The notes under the pieces are model-generated. The model saw nothing but the letters and a program-made list of their open reading frames with translations. It was not told where the DNA came from and ran no database searches. The position numbers were made by a program, and so were the translations under genes. A stretch of DNA of 64,000 nt from Bifidobacterium scaligerum (GTDB lineage Bacteria > Actinomycetota > Actinomycetes > Actinomycetales > Bifidobacteriaceae), in NCBI RefSeq assembly GCF_002802865.1, contig NZ_PGLQ01000009.1, positions 1 to 64,000 on the forward strand. The letters are read 5' to 3'. Below, piece by piece: positions 40,877-50,166 of this stretch. Numbering within the stretch: the first letter of the stretch is position 1; each line of letters starts with the position of its first letter.

Positions 40877-42118
40877 ATGATGATCAACTGGAAGAAGGCT
40901 ATCGGCCTTACCGCCGCTGCCGCCATGCTGCTGCCGCTCGCCGCGTGCGGTGGCTCCGACTCCTCCAAGGGCGCTTCCTCCTCCTCCGAAGGTGGAGCCG
41001 TAACCCTGAAGGTCTGGGCTCCGCAGGAGGACCAGGACGGCGATAACTCCTGGCTGTCCCAGGTCGAGGCCAACTTCGAGAAGGCTCACCCGGAGTACAA
41101 GATCACGTGGAAGAACGACGTGGTCTCCGAGGGTGACGCCTCCAAGACCGTGCAGACCGATCCGGCCTCCGCCGCCGATGTCTACATGTTCGCTTCCGAT
41201 CAGCTCGGCACCCTTCTTGACGCCGGCGCTATCGGCCAGCTCGGTACCGACGCCGCCACTCAGGTCAAGAAGCAGAACAACGACACGGAAATCAACTCCG
41301 TCACCGGTTCCGACGGCAACCTGTACGGCGTGCCCTACACCGACAACACCTGGTTCATGTACTACGACAAGTCCGCTTTCTCCGAGGATGACGTCAAGAG
41401 CCTCGACGCCATGGTTGCCAAGGCCCCCGTCGCCTTCTCGCTGTCCAACTCCTGGTACATCGGCGGCTTCTACTCCGGCCTGACCCTCTTCGGTGAGAAG
41501 GGCAACGATGCTGACGCCGGCATGGTCTTCCCGAAGGATTCCGTGGACATCACCAAGTACCTGGCTGGTCTCGTCGCCAACCCGAACTTCCATGATTCCG
41601 CCGAGAACTCCGGCCTCTCCGAGCTGCAGGCCGGCACCGTCAAGGCCTACTTCTCCGGCACTTGGGACGCCGCCACCATCAAGAAAGCTCTGGGCGACAA
41701 CTACGCCGCTGCCCAGCTGCCGACCTTCACCGTCAACGGCCAGACCAAGCAGATGAAGTCCTTCGCCGCCACCAAGGCCGCCGCCTACAACCCGAACGCC
41801 AAGAACCCGAAGGTCGCCGCACAGTTCGCCGCCTACCTCGGCTCCACCGAATCCCAGAAGCTGCACTACGAGCTGCGTCAGATTCCGCCGTCCGACAAGT
41901 CCCTCGCCGACCTGACCGCCGACGATCTGGCTGCCAAGGCACAGTCCGACACCATGGCCAACACCGCCATCGTCCAGTCCGGTCTGTCCGGCATGAACGA
42001 CTGGTGGGCCCCGGCCGAAACCTTCGGCAAGGCTCTGGTCAACAAGGAAGTCACCGCTGACAACGCTCAGGAGAAGACCGACGCTTGGGTCAACCAGGTC
42101 GGCAAGTACGCTGAGTGA
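40877..42118 (+). CDS. malE: Maltodextrin ABC transporter, substrate-binding lipoprotein
   Basis: This extracellular solute-binding lipoprotein has 413 residues from the ATG at 40877 (GAAAGGATC upstream). The signal peptide ends in the lipobox LPLAACGG, so the Cys near residue 22 carries the lipid. After a short Ser-rich linker comes the binding domain (VTLKVWAPQEDQDGDNSWL, VYMFASDQLGTLLDAG, GVPYTDNTWFMYYDKS), typical of maltose/maltodextrin-binding proteins. Two permease genes follow. No ATPase gene is present; bifidobacterial importers of this class often share a distant MsiK-type ATPase. Maltodextrin as ligand is inferred from family and from the surrounding genes. Confidence 0.92.
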   Translation: MMINWKKAIGLTAAAAMLLPLAACGGSDSSKGASSSSEGGAVTLKVWAPQEDQDGDNSWLSQVEANFEKAHPEYKITWKNDVVSEGDASKTVQTDPASAADVYMFASDQLGTLLDAGAIGQLGTDAATQVKKQNNDTEINSVTGSDGNLYGVPYTDNTWFMYYDKSAFSEDDVKSLDAMVAKAPVAFSLSNSWYIGGFYSGLTLFGEKGNDADAGMVFPKDSVDITKYLAGLVANPNFHDSAENSGLSELQAGTVKAYFSGTWDAATIKKALGDNYAAAQLPTFTVNGQTKQMKSFAATKAAAYNPNAKNPKVAAQFAAYLGSTESQKLHYELRQIPPSDKSLADLTADDLAAKAQSDTMANTAIVQSGLSGMNDWWAPAETFGKALVNKEVTADNAQEKTDAWVNQVGKYAE

Positions 42119-42316
42119 TCCCCTCGATGGTCAAACATCGATAATCAAACACTTGGGCGATACGTATACCCCCTAACTCCTTCGTACCGCCCAACGTAAC
42201 TTTTCCAACTCAACAACTCAAACTCAATAACTCAACAAAACTGAATATCGAAAAACTGAACACATAACTGAACAGCCGAAAGGCACTGTGCTGGAGGTCC
42301 GTCAAAGGTACGCCAG

Positions 42317-42446
42317 TTGCGGGCGGATGATGGGAAACCGCGCATCCGCCCGCAATCCCCAGCACTTATCAGTGGTTTCATCTTCTTGTTTCTCCTCCTT
42401 CATTGCCAGGCAGAGCTCGGGCGACGTGCATGCGATGCCCGAGCTC
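42317..42446 (+). terminator. Two strong stem-loops between malE and malF
   Basis: TTGCGGGCGGATG (42317-42329) pairs with CATCCGCCCGCAA (42343-42355). GAGCTCGGGC (42413-42422) pairs with GCCCGAGCTC (42437-42446). The rest of the 441-bp gap shows only AACTCAA-type repeats near 42205-42240. The stems probably shield or partly stop the transcript so that the binding protein is made in excess over the permeases; no T run is seen. Confidence 0.7.
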
Positions 42447-42559
42447 TCCGTGGGTTTAGCGGGAATCCGCGTGTACCATACCGGCGACGGAGCCGCCAAG
42501 GGCGATGATGGGGAAATGTATCAACTAGTAATCGTTATTGTGAGAGGCGGTAGGGTGCG

Positions 42560-43963
42560 ATGAGCACAGCAACCCTTTCCCGGCGGGAGATGAGGCTCCG
42601 CAAGAAAATGGGCGCCGATTATGTGGCTCCTTCTCCATATTCGGTGAAGGCCGCGCTGACCAAGGGCGACATTTTCACCAAGCTGTCCGCGGTCGTCTTT
42701 GGCCTCGGCAACATCGTTCGCAAGCAGTATGTCAAAGGCGTCGCGCTGCTGGCGCTCGAAATCGCGTTCATCGTGTTCATGATCACGAACGGCGCGAGCT
42801 ACCTGAGCAAACTGCCCAGCTTGGGCACGCAGAAGCAGGGCAAGCAGCTGGTGGACGGCTTCTGGGTCTACACCGCCGGCGACAACTCCGTCATCATTCT
42901 GCTCTACGGTGTGTGCACCTTGGTGGTGTGCGTACTGTTCGTCTACCTGTGGACCATCTCCCTGAAAGCCGCGTACAAGGCCGAATGCCTGATGCGTGAC
43001 GAGGGCAAGGCGCCGGGTGTGGCGGACGATTTCCGCGCGTTGACCGACCAGAAGGCCAACCAGCTGCTCATGTTCCTGCCCACCCTCGGCATTCTGGTGT
43101 TCACCGTGCTGCCGTTGATCTTCATGATCTCGATGGCCTTCACCAGCTACGACCACAAGAACCTGACCCTGTTCGACTGGGTCGGCTTCAAGAACTTCGC
43201 CGAAGTCTTCTCCAACAAGGGCGGCACCGTCAACGCCGGACTGTTCATGTCCGTGCTGGTATGGACGCTGGTTTGGGCGTTCTTCGCCACCTTCCTGAAC
43301 TTCTTCCTCGGCATGTTCTTCGCGATGATCATCAACCGCAAGACCACCCGATTCAAGGGCTTCTGGCGTGCGTGCTTCTCGATGTCCATCGCCGTGCCGC
43401 AGTTCGTCTCCCTGCTGGTCATGCGCACGATGCTGCAGCCCACCGGCGCCATCAACCGACTGCTGATGGAGTGGGGTTGGATTGATTCCGCACTGCCGTT
43501 CTTCACGAACGCCACGTGGGCCCGCGTCACCGTGATCATCATCAACCTGTGGGTCGGTATTCCGTACACGATTATGCAGATCACCGGTATTCTGCAGAAC
43601 ATTCCGGCCGACCTGTACGAGGCGGCCAAGATCGACGGCGCGAACTGGTGGCAGATCTTCACCAAGATCACGATGCCGTACATCATCTTCGTGCTCACCC
43701 CGTACCTGATCACCACGTTCACCGGCAACGTGAACAACTTCAACGTGATCTACCTGCTGTCCGCCGGCAACCCGACGCCGGTCGGCTCGTCCGCCGGCAA
43801 GACCGACCTGCTGATCACCTGGCTGTACAAGCTGACGGTCGATAAGAACGACTACAACCTCGGTGCCGTCATCGGCATCATGACGTTCATCGTGCTCGCG
43901 GTGGTGTCGCTGATCACCTACCGCAATTCCGGTTCCTACAAGAATGAGGAGGCGTTCCGCTGA
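42560..43963 (+). CDS. malF: Maltodextrin ABC transporter permease MalF
   Basis: The 467-residue inner-membrane permease starts at the ATG at 42560; a GAGAGGCGG stretch lies before it. An N-terminal extension with two or three helices (residues ~40-140) precedes the six-helix ABC core, as in MalF proteins. The EAA loop that contacts the ATPase reads ADLYEAAKIDGANWWQIFTK. FLPTLGILVFTVLPLIFMIS starts the core. The stop overlaps the start of malG (ATGA), so the two are translationally coupled. Confidence 0.93.
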   Translation: MSTATLSRREMRLRKKMGADYVAPSPYSVKAALTKGDIFTKLSAVVFGLGNIVRKQYVKGVALLALEIAFIVFMITNGASYLSKLPSLGTQKQGKQLVDGFWVYTAGDNSVIILLYGVCTLVVCVLFVYLWTISLKAAYKAECLMRDEGKAPGVADDFRALTDQKANQLLMFLPTLGILVFTVLPLIFMISMAFTSYDHKNLTLFDWVGFKNFAEVFSNKGGTVNAGLFMSVLVWTLVWAFFATFLNFFLGMFFAMIINRKTTRFKGFWRACFSMSIAVPQFVSLLVMRTMLQPTGAINRLLMEWGWIDSALPFFTNATWARVTVIIINLWVGIPYTIMQITGILQNIPADLYEAAKIDGANWWQIFTKITMPYIIFVLTPYLITTFTGNVNNFNVIYLLSAGNPTPVGSSAGKTDLLITWLYKLTVDKNDYNLGAVIGIMTFIVLAVVSLITYRNSGSYKNEEAFR

Positions 43964-44859
43964 TGAGCAACCACAGCATTCAGAAGGCTGAATCGCACAG
44001 CCTCATGCACGATGCGAAGAAGCGCCGCATCTTGGGCGACGTGCTTTCGCACCTGTTCCTCGCCGTCATGGCCGTGATCTGGCTCGTGCCGATCGTATGG
44101 GTGTTCGCCGAAAGCTTCAACAAGAACACCGCACCGTACACGAGGACGTTCTTCCCGACCGAGTTCTCGCTGGACAACTACATCGCGCTGTTCACCGACC
44201 GGTCCGTGCTGAACTTCCCGAAGATGTTCATGAACACGTTCATCGTGGCCGTCTTCGTGTGCCTGATCTCCATGTTCTTCGTGCTTTCGGTGGCCTACTG
44301 CATGAGCCGTCTGCGCTTCCGCACACGCCGCACGTTCATGAATGTGGTGCTGATTCTCGGCATGTTCCCGGGCATCATGGCCGTCTCCGCCATCTACTTC
44401 ATCCTGAAGGCCGTGGGGCTGACCGGTGAAGGCCTGACCACGATCGCCCTGATTCTGGTCTACTCGGCCGGCTCGGGCGCAGGTTTCTACGTGATGAAGG
44501 GCTATATGGACACCATCCCGACCTCGCTCGACGAGGCCGCGATGCTCGACGGATGCACCCGCCTGCAGGTGTTCTACAAGATCATCATCCCGATCTGCAA
44601 GCCCATGATCGTCTACCAAGCCATCATCGGCTTCCTGACCCCGTGGCTCGACTTCGTGATGGCCAAGGTGATCTGCCGCACGCAGTCGAACTACACGGTC
44701 GCGCTTGGCCTGTGGCTCATGCTCGACAAGGAGTACATCCAGAACTGGTACGCGCGCTTCGCCGCCGCAGCCGTGGTGATCTCCATCCCGATCGCCATCC
44801 TGTTCATCGTCATGCAGCGCTTCTACCAGGAGTCGATGTCGGGGTCTGTTAAAGGCTGA
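43963..44859 (+). CDS. malG: Maltodextrin ABC transporter permease MalG
   Basis: The 298-residue permease has six membrane helices and the EAA loop TSLDEAAMLDGCTRLQVFYK. The first helix is LFLAVMAVIWLVPIVWVF, with FNKNTAPYTRTFFPTEFSLDNY after it, as in MalG. It starts in the ATGA overlap with malF. Its stop codon lies in the outer arm of a nested hairpin element. Confidence 0.93.
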   Translation: MSNHSIQKAESHSLMHDAKKRRILGDVLSHLFLAVMAVIWLVPIVWVFAESFNKNTAPYTRTFFPTEFSLDNYIALFTDRSVLNFPKMFMNTFIVAVFVCLISMFFVLSVAYCMSRLRFRTRRTFMNVVLILGMFPGIMAVSAIYFILKAVGLTGEGLTTIALILVYSAGSGAGFYVMKGYMDTIPTSLDEAAMLDGCTRLQVFYKIIIPICKPMIVYQAIIGFLTPWLDFVMAKVICRTQSNYTVALGLWLMLDKEYIQNWYARFAAAAVVISIPIAILFIVMQRFYQESMSGSVKG

Positions 44860-45037
44860 GCCGTTAAGCGGACAGTCCAGTGGACTGTCCGTAGGCTCAG
44901 CCTGAGCGAGGCGATAGCCGAGCGAAGGTCGGTTTGAGTCTCGCCGGAGGCGAGTCCGAAATTGCTGGGCCGAAGGCGAGCCGTTAAGCAGGAAGCCCAG
45001 TGGGCTTCCCGTAGCGTCAGCCTGAGCGAGGCTCGTT
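44852..45037 (+). repeat. Two nested-hairpin elements downstream of malG
   Basis: Element 1 (about 44852-44906) reads AGGCTGAGCC, GTTAAGC, a stem GGACAGTCC-AGT-GGACTGTCC, GTA and GGCTCAGCCT. Element 2 (about 44980-45037) reads CGAGCCGTTAAGC, a stem GGAAGCCC-AGT-GGGCTTCC, then GTAGCGTCAGCCTGAGCGAGGCTCG. Flanks are conserved while both sides of the inner stem change together. Between them is a similar GTCTCGCCGGAGGCGAGTC stem. No gene lies in 44860-45125. Confidence 0.85.
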
Positions 45038-45125
45038 CTTGCCGCCCCTGACACTACATACATAACTGAATGGCTCCCGCCGGATTCGGGAGCCATTCGC
45101 ATATACATCAACAAAGGAGCTTCCC

Positions 45126-47210
45126 GTGCCGCAACCTGCTTCAATGGCAGTCGCCGATTGGACCCCAGCCGAGCCGGCGTTGCCGTGCCCCGACTACCCC
45201 GTGTATACGGATGGCGATCTCGGCGCGACGCCCGACGCCAAAGGCACCACGTTCCGTGTCTGGGCGCCTACGGCCAGCGGCGTCACCTTGCGACTGTTCG
45301 CTACCGGTTCCGCCGGCGAGGAGATCGTAACCGACCATGCCGGGCGGCTCATGGACATCACTACCATCGACGGTCCGTATGCGGCCGATGACGACCCGTG
45401 CGCCGCCGGACTCGTCGCCACCCACGAACTCACCCCCGGTGCGGACGGCACCTGGCTCGTCCGCTGCGACGGCGTCGGTCACGGCGTCTACTACGACTAC
45501 ATCGTGCGTTTCCCGGATGGCACCGAACATCGCACCGCCGACCCGTGGGCACGTGGCGCCGGCGTGAACGGCCGTCGCAGCATGGTCGTGGACCTGAGTC
45601 GCACGGATCCGAAAGGCTGGGACGAGGACCGTCGCCCGCACATCCCCAGTCATGATCTGGTCATCTGGGAGACCCACATCGGCGACTTCAGCAACGATCC
45701 GCACAGCGGCGTCCCATTCGAACATCGCGGCACCTACCTGGCCTTCACCTACCCGAACACCAGCGTGGACGGCGACGGCGAATTCCCGACCTGCGTGGCC
45801 TACCTCAAGCGTCTCGGCGTCACCGCCGTGCAGCTCATGCCGTTCTACGACTACGGTTCCATCGACGAATCCCTCGCGCGCGACGATCCGCGCCACGGCT
45901 TCAACTGGGGGTACGACCCGCTCAACTACAACGTGCCCGAAGGTTCGTACAGCACCGATCCGTTCGACGGCGAGGTGCGCATCCGCGAATGCAAGCAGAT
46001 GATCCAGGCCCTGCACAAGGCCGGCATCAAGGTGATCATGGACGTGGTCTACAACCACATGTTCTCCACCGACAACTGGTTCGAGCGCATGATTCCCGGC
46101 TATGCGCTGCGCCGGCGCGAGGATGGCAGCTTCGCCGACGGCTCGGCCTGCACGAACGATGTGGCCACCGAACATCCGATGATGCGCAAGTACATCGTGG
46201 ACTCCGTGACCTACTGGGCGCGCGAATACCATATCGATGGCTTCCGTTTCGACCTCATGGGCCTGATCGACGTGGACACCATGAACGCGGTGCGTTCCGC
46301 GCTCGACCAACTGCCGGGCGGCGCTTCGATTTCGATGCACGGCGAGCCATGGGCGGCTCGCGAGACCGCGCTCGTCAAGGGCACGATTCTGGCGGACAAG
46401 CGCGGCATGCCGTACCTGAGCCCGCGCATCGGCATGTTCTGCGACTCCACGCGAGACGCGGTGCGCGGCCATGTGTTCTACCAGAAGGTGCCCGGATACC
46501 TGACCGGCGCGGCAGCCGATTACGCTGACGACATCCGCCATGCCGAGGACGGTTGGCGCGGCACGTTAAGCGGTACCGCGGCCGTGGGCCAGCTCATCCA
46601 GTACGTGTCCGCGCACGACGATTTGACCCTATGGGACAAGCTGTGCGCCACGATGCGCCCGCTGCCGGTCGAGGCCGATTATGCGGCCGAAGGCGAGCGG
46701 TGCGAGGACCTGATGCATGCGAACCGACTGGCGGCTGGCATCGTGTTCACCGCGGCCGGCGTGCCGTTCCTGCTGAGCGGCGAGGAATTCGCCCGCACCA
46801 AGCACGGCGTCTCCGATTCGTTCCGCAGCCCTGTGGAATTGAACCAGCTCGACTGGCGTCGCGCGCAGCGGCTGAGCGGGCTGGTGGACCATTACGCGGC
46901 GCTGATTCGCTTGCGTCAAGGCAATCCGGCGTATTTCGGCGGCGCACGCATGATTGTGCCCCGCGACGACGAGGTGGTGGTGTTCCGCGTGGGCGACGAT
47001 TGCGTGGCCATCAACCCCACCGGCGAGACGCGTGTGCAAGCCGCGGTGCAGCTGGAAATGCCCGGCCCGTACGACGAGGTCGCGAAGATCGCGCCCGACG
47101 ATTGGCAGTGCATCTACTGCTCTGAGCCGGATGCCGCCCCCGCTGGCGTCGAGGATCGTCAGCTGCCGCTGCCGCCGTACAGCTTCACCGTGTGGCGGCG
47201 CTCGCGCTAA
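45126..47210 (+). CDS. pulA: Type I pullulanase (GH13_14)
   Basis: The enzyme debranches alpha-1,6 links in limit dextrins and pullulan; it is cytoplasmic here (no signal peptide). The start is GTG at 45126, six bases after AAAGGAG; length 694 residues. Residues ~35-160 form a CBM48-like N-terminal domain (GTTFRVWAPTASGVTLRLF). The signature (Y/F)NWGYDP occurs as HGFNWGYDPLNYNVPEGSY. The nucleophile Asp is in GFRFDLMGLID, the acid/base Glu in MHGEPWAA and the third acid in VSAHDDLTLWD. The Phe in place of the usual first Tyr is a mild change. The gene lies 266 bp downstream of malG and likely acts on imported branched maltodextrins. Confidence 0.92.
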   Translation: MPQPASMAVADWTPAEPALPCPDYPVYTDGDLGATPDAKGTTFRVWAPTASGVTLRLFATGSAGEEIVTDHAGRLMDITTIDGPYAADDDPCAAGLVATHELTPGADGTWLVRCDGVGHGVYYDYIVRFPDGTEHRTADPWARGAGVNGRRSMVVDLSRTDPKGWDEDRRPHIPSHDLVIWETHIGDFSNDPHSGVPFEHRGTYLAFTYPNTSVDGDGEFPTCVAYLKRLGVTAVQLMPFYDYGSIDESLARDDPRHGFNWGYDPLNYNVPEGSYSTDPFDGEVRIRECKQMIQALHKAGIKVIMDVVYNHMFSTDNWFERMIPGYALRRREDGSFADGSACTNDVATEHPMMRKYIVDSVTYWAREYHIDGFRFDLMGLIDVDTMNAVRSALDQLPGGASISMHGEPWAARETALVKGTILADKRGMPYLSPRIGMFCDSTRDAVRGHVFYQKVPGYLTGAAADYADDIRHAEDGWRGTLSGTAAVGQLIQYVSAHDDLTLWDKLCATMRPLPVEADYAAEGERCEDLMHANRLAAGIVFTAAGVPFLLSGEEFARTKHGVSDSFRSPVELNQLDWRRAQRLSGLVDHYAALIRLRQGNPAYFGGARMIVPRDDEVVVFRVGDDCVAINPTGETRVQAAVQLEMPGPYDEVAKIAPDDWQCIYCSEPDAAPAGVEDRQLPLPPYSFTVWRRSR

Positions 47211-47292
47211 CGCTGGCGCTCGCGCTCGCGCAGGAGCAGGCGCTGGTCCGATGAGGCCGTGAGACCTCTTCATTCATTATGAAAGGAATCCC

Positions 47293-48129
47293 ATGCCTCA
47301 ATATTCCGCTGTATTGTTCGACCTATACGGCACGTTGGTCGATATTCGCACGGACGAGTCGTCGGAGAGGGCGTGGACGGCCCTGTGCGATGCCTTGGCC
47401 ATCGAATGTGGCGCGCTCTACCCTTCCAACGAGGCGTTGCGTGAGCGATTCGAGACACTTGCCTCTCCGGTTCGGGCCGCGGCTGAGAATGCGCACGGCG
47501 AATGGGGCGAACCCGATCTGCTGCCGGTGTATCAGGGATTGACTGCGCGTGCGGCGCGGCGTTCGACGTTGCGCGAGGCGTTGCGTCAGGCCGACGGTGC
47601 GGCCGGTGCGGGCGGCATACCAGACGGCATTTCGGGTGATGTAGCGGCCGATGTGGCGGACGTATCGGTTGCCCGTCGTCTCGCGTGGACGTTCCGCCGC
47701 GCCAGCACCAGTGTGTTGCGTCTGTACCCAAGCGCGCTGGAGTTGCTGGACCGATTGAAAGCCGCGGGATTGCGCGTAGTACTCGTCAGCAACGCGCAAT
47801 CCTGCTACACCCGGCCAGAACTGGGGCTGCTGGGTCTTGACGACGCGTTCGATCGTATCCTCATCTCCAGTGAGGAAGGCGTGCGCAAGCCGTCGCCGGA
47901 CATCTTCCGTCGTGCGTTGGCGCGTGAAGGATTGCGACCGGACCAAGTGGTGATGGTCGGCAACGATTCCGTTTCGGACATCGCCGGTGCCCGCGCGGCC
48001 GGCATCGACGGCATCTACCTGCGTACCGCCATCTCCCCGCCGGACGATCCGGACGTCTGCCCCGAAGCAGTTCTCTCCTTAACCGGCGCTGATTATGCTG
48101 GACTCGTACGATTCCTCGGCGTGCAATAA
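47293..48129 (+). CDS. HAD-superfamily hydrolase
   Basis: The 278-residue protein starts at the ATG at 47293 after GAAAGGAA. HAD motifs are all present: FDLYGTLVD near the N-terminus with nucleophile Asp and the Asp two after it replaced by Tyr, VLVSNAQ for motif II, a Lys in VRKPSPDIF for motif III and MVGNDSVSDIAGARAAG for motif IV. In most phosphatases the first motif is DxDGT; DLYGT is found in many HAD groups and may alter acid catalysis. A cap domain lies between residues ~18 and 130. Position between pullulanase and a TraX-like gene suggests sugar-phosphate housekeeping, but the substrate is unknown. Confidence 0.85.
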   Translation: MPQYSAVLFDLYGTLVDIRTDESSERAWTALCDALAIECGALYPSNEALRERFETLASPVRAAAENAHGEWGEPDLLPVYQGLTARAARRSTLREALRQADGAAGAGGIPDGISGDVAADVADVSVARRLAWTFRRASTSVLRLYPSALELLDRLKAAGLRVVLVSNAQSCYTRPELGLLGLDDAFDRILISSEEGVRKPSPDIFRRALAREGLRPDQVVMVGNDSVSDIAGARAAGIDGIYLRTAISPPDDPDVCPEAVLSLTGADYAGLVRFLGVQ

Positions 48130-48157
48130 GCGAATTACTCGGTACAAAGGAGCATCC

Positions 48158-48931
48158 ATGAACGAGATCGAAATGGCTCGTCAGCGCAAGGCGGCTGAAG
48201 TGAGAGCCGGGCGACGTCACAAGGGTCTGTCCGTGTTCCGTCTCAAGGTGATCGGTGCCGTGTTCATGGCGCTTTCCGTGGCCTCCACCACGCTGGTGCC
48301 GCTGCTGTTCGGTGAGCCGTCCGCCGACAACATGACTGGCCTGACCGTCGCCGTGGTGTGCGAGATCGCCTCGTGGTGCGCGGTGCCGATCTACGCCTGG
48401 CTGCTCTTCGACGGCTGGAAGCACACGGGCAACCGGGTTCGGTATGGGGTCGAGCTGTTCATCGTGGCGAGCCTCGCCGGCTTCCCGTACGACAAGATCA
48501 TGACCGGGCATTGGTTCGACGCGCACACGCACAACCCGGTGTGGGGATTGTTCTTCGCATACGTGGTGCTTGTCTGCATCGATTGGATTCGGCGCACATA
48601 TTCGGGCGCTCCGCGTTGGCTGCTCGCCATCGCGGTGATCATCGCCGGCGTGCTGTGGAATCTCATCATGCGCGTCGGCGTAAGCCAGCGCGTGATGTAT
48701 ACGGGCGCGGTGACCCTCGCCTTCGTGCTGATCTTCTACTTCCTGGCTCCCCGCGAGAACACGATGATGTTCACCGCCGGTCTGTTGGGTGCGGTGATGT
48801 GCATTACGCCGGGCATTGGTGTGGCCTTCCTCCACTACCGCAACGAGGAGCTTGGGTATAAGCATTCCTGGACCAAATGGGTGTTTTACGCGCTCTACCC
48901 GGCCATGCTGCTCATCGGCGCCTTGCTGTAG
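48158..48931 (+). CDS. TraX-like integral membrane protein
   Basis: The 257-residue protein starts at the ATG at 48158 after AAAGGAG and has about seven or eight hydrophobic segments. The pattern PIYAWLLFDGWKHTGNRVRY followed by ASLAGFPYDKIM matches TraX-family proteins, acyltransferase-like membrane proteins first known from acetylation of F pilin. Many bacteria carry TraX homologues outside plasmids with no known role. There are no conjugation genes nearby. The family call is by motif recall and is moderate. It overlaps no neighbour; the upstream HAD gene ends 28 bp before it. Confidence 0.65.
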   Translation: MNEIEMARQRKAAEVRAGRRHKGLSVFRLKVIGAVFMALSVASTTLVPLLFGEPSADNMTGLTVAVVCEIASWCAVPIYAWLLFDGWKHTGNRVRYGVELFIVASLAGFPYDKIMTGHWFDAHTHNPVWGLFFAYVVLVCIDWIRRTYSGAPRWLLAIAVIIAGVLWNLIMRVGVSQRVMYTGAVTLAFVLIFYFLAPRENTMMFTAGLLGAVMCITPGIGVAFLHYRNEELGYKHSWTKWVFYALYPAMLLIGALL

Positions 48932-48971
48932 CGCGATTCGCCTGCATGACTTGATGACGGTCGGACAATAG

Positions 48972-49020
48972 GAAAACGGCCTGCGAACCATGTAAGTCAC
49001 ATTGGTCGCAGGCCGTTTCC
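48972..49020. terminator. Bidirectional terminator between convergent genes
   Basis: GGAAAACGGCCTGCGA...CCA (from about 48971) pairs with TGGTCGCAGGCCGTTTCC (49003-49020). The stem has A on one side and T on the other, and it separates the TraX-like gene from the convergent LacI gene, so it can stop transcription both ways. Confidence 0.85.
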
Positions 49021-49042
49021 GTGTCTTCGTGAGGGCAGTCTC

Positions 49043-50068
49043 TTACTCCATGTCGCCGAATGGCATATCGGTGCTGCGCGGCACCAGCTGCGCTTCCACC
49101 ACTTCGTGCTGGTTGTCGAGCGGCTTGCCGTCGATGAGCTTCAATGCCTTGGTGGCCGCGATCTTGCCCATCGCATACGGATCCTGCTTCATGGTAGTCA
49201 GGTTGATGGTGTCGGCGTAGGGGCTGTCGTCAAAGCCCACAATCGAGTAATCGCGTGGCGTGCGGTGACCGTAGCGCTCCAGCTTGAGCACCAGCGGAAT
49301 CGCCATCATATCCATCTGGCAGCAGATCGCGTCCGGGAATTCCTCCAGCGCCAGCAGTGCGGACAGCGCGGAATCGGCGAACGCCGGACCGCGCGGCACG
49401 GACAGCACCTGCCAGTTGAGATCGTGCTTGTGCTCGTTGTCCTTGCAAGCCTGGATGAAGCCGCGCGTACGGGCGTCGATCGAGGAGTTCAGCAGTGCCG
49501 CCTCCGAGCACGGGTACACGATGTGCTTATGTCCGAGGTTGATCAGGTGCTGGGTGGCGGTGTACATGCCGCGCTCGTCATCGATGCTGATGGAGGCGTC
49601 GAAGCCGGCCTCGGACGGGGTGTTGATACCGACGATCGGTACGTGGAGTCGCTTGAGCTGCTCCGCCTCGTGCGGGTCGATGGCGAACGACGCTACGAAC
49701 ACGGCGTCCACGTTGCGGCGGATCGGCAGCTCGGTGAAGAACTCATGACGGTTCTCTTCGGTGTCGATGTGCTGGAACAGCGAAATGTCGTACCCGGCCG
49801 GATGCATCACCGATTCGATGCCGGCGAACGTTTGCGTATTGAACCAGCTGGTGATTTCCTCGTTCATCAGCAGCGCCACGCGGTTGGTGCGGCCGGACTT
49901 CAGGGCTGTGGCCGAGCGGGAGATGCTGAAGTCGAGTTTGTCGGCGATATCCAACACCTTGCGACGGGTTTTGTCCGAAACCAGGTCCGGTCGGGTGAAC
50001 GCGCGTGAGACTGTGGAGATGGATACGCCGGCGGCCTTTGCTACTTCGTAGATATCTGCCTTGCCCAT
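49043..50068 (-). CDS. malR: LacI-family regulator of the maltodextrin/starch genes
   Basis: The 341-residue protein has a helix-turn-helix at residues 4-25 (DIYEVAKAAGVSISTVSRAF), a hinge (SISRSATALKSG) and a sugar-sensing domain (NRVALLMNEEITSWFNTQT onward). It is divergent from the anchored alpha-amylase gene. Two TTGCnnACGTnnGCAA-type sites (50167-50182, 50235-50250) lie between the two genes, and a third lies at the alpha-glucosidase/malE divergent region. This points to a MalR-like repressor or activator of starch use and of its own gene. The symbol is given by analogy. GGAGGGC upstream of its ATG serves as ribosome-binding site. Confidence 0.85.
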   Translation of the reverse strand: MGKADIYEVAKAAGVSISTVSRAFTRPDLVSDKTRRKVLDIADKLDFSISRSATALKSGRTNRVALLMNEEITSWFNTQTFAGIESVMHPAGYDISLFQHIDTEENRHEFFTELPIRRNVDAVFVASFAIDPHEAEQLKRLHVPIVGINTPSEAGFDASISIDDERGMYTATQHLINLGHKHIVYPCSEAALLNSSIDARTRGFIQACKDNEHKHDLNWQVLSVPRGPAFADSALSALLALEEFPDAICCQMDMMAIPLVLKLERYGHRTPRDYSIVGFDDSPYADTINLTTMKQDPYAMGKIAATKALKLIDGKPLDNQHEVVEAQLVPRSTDMPFGDME

Positions 50069-50166
50069 GTGCCCTCCTCAGTTGATGAGACAGTCGGTCA
50101 TCGTCCCGTGATGGTTGAACTGTCGTGATAATACGTCGTTGTGCTGTCAACTTATATCATTGTACA

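Noticed and set aside
42288..42563. 91-codon frame between malE and malF
   Set aside because: It spans the two strong stems, has no family resemblance and ends over the malF start.
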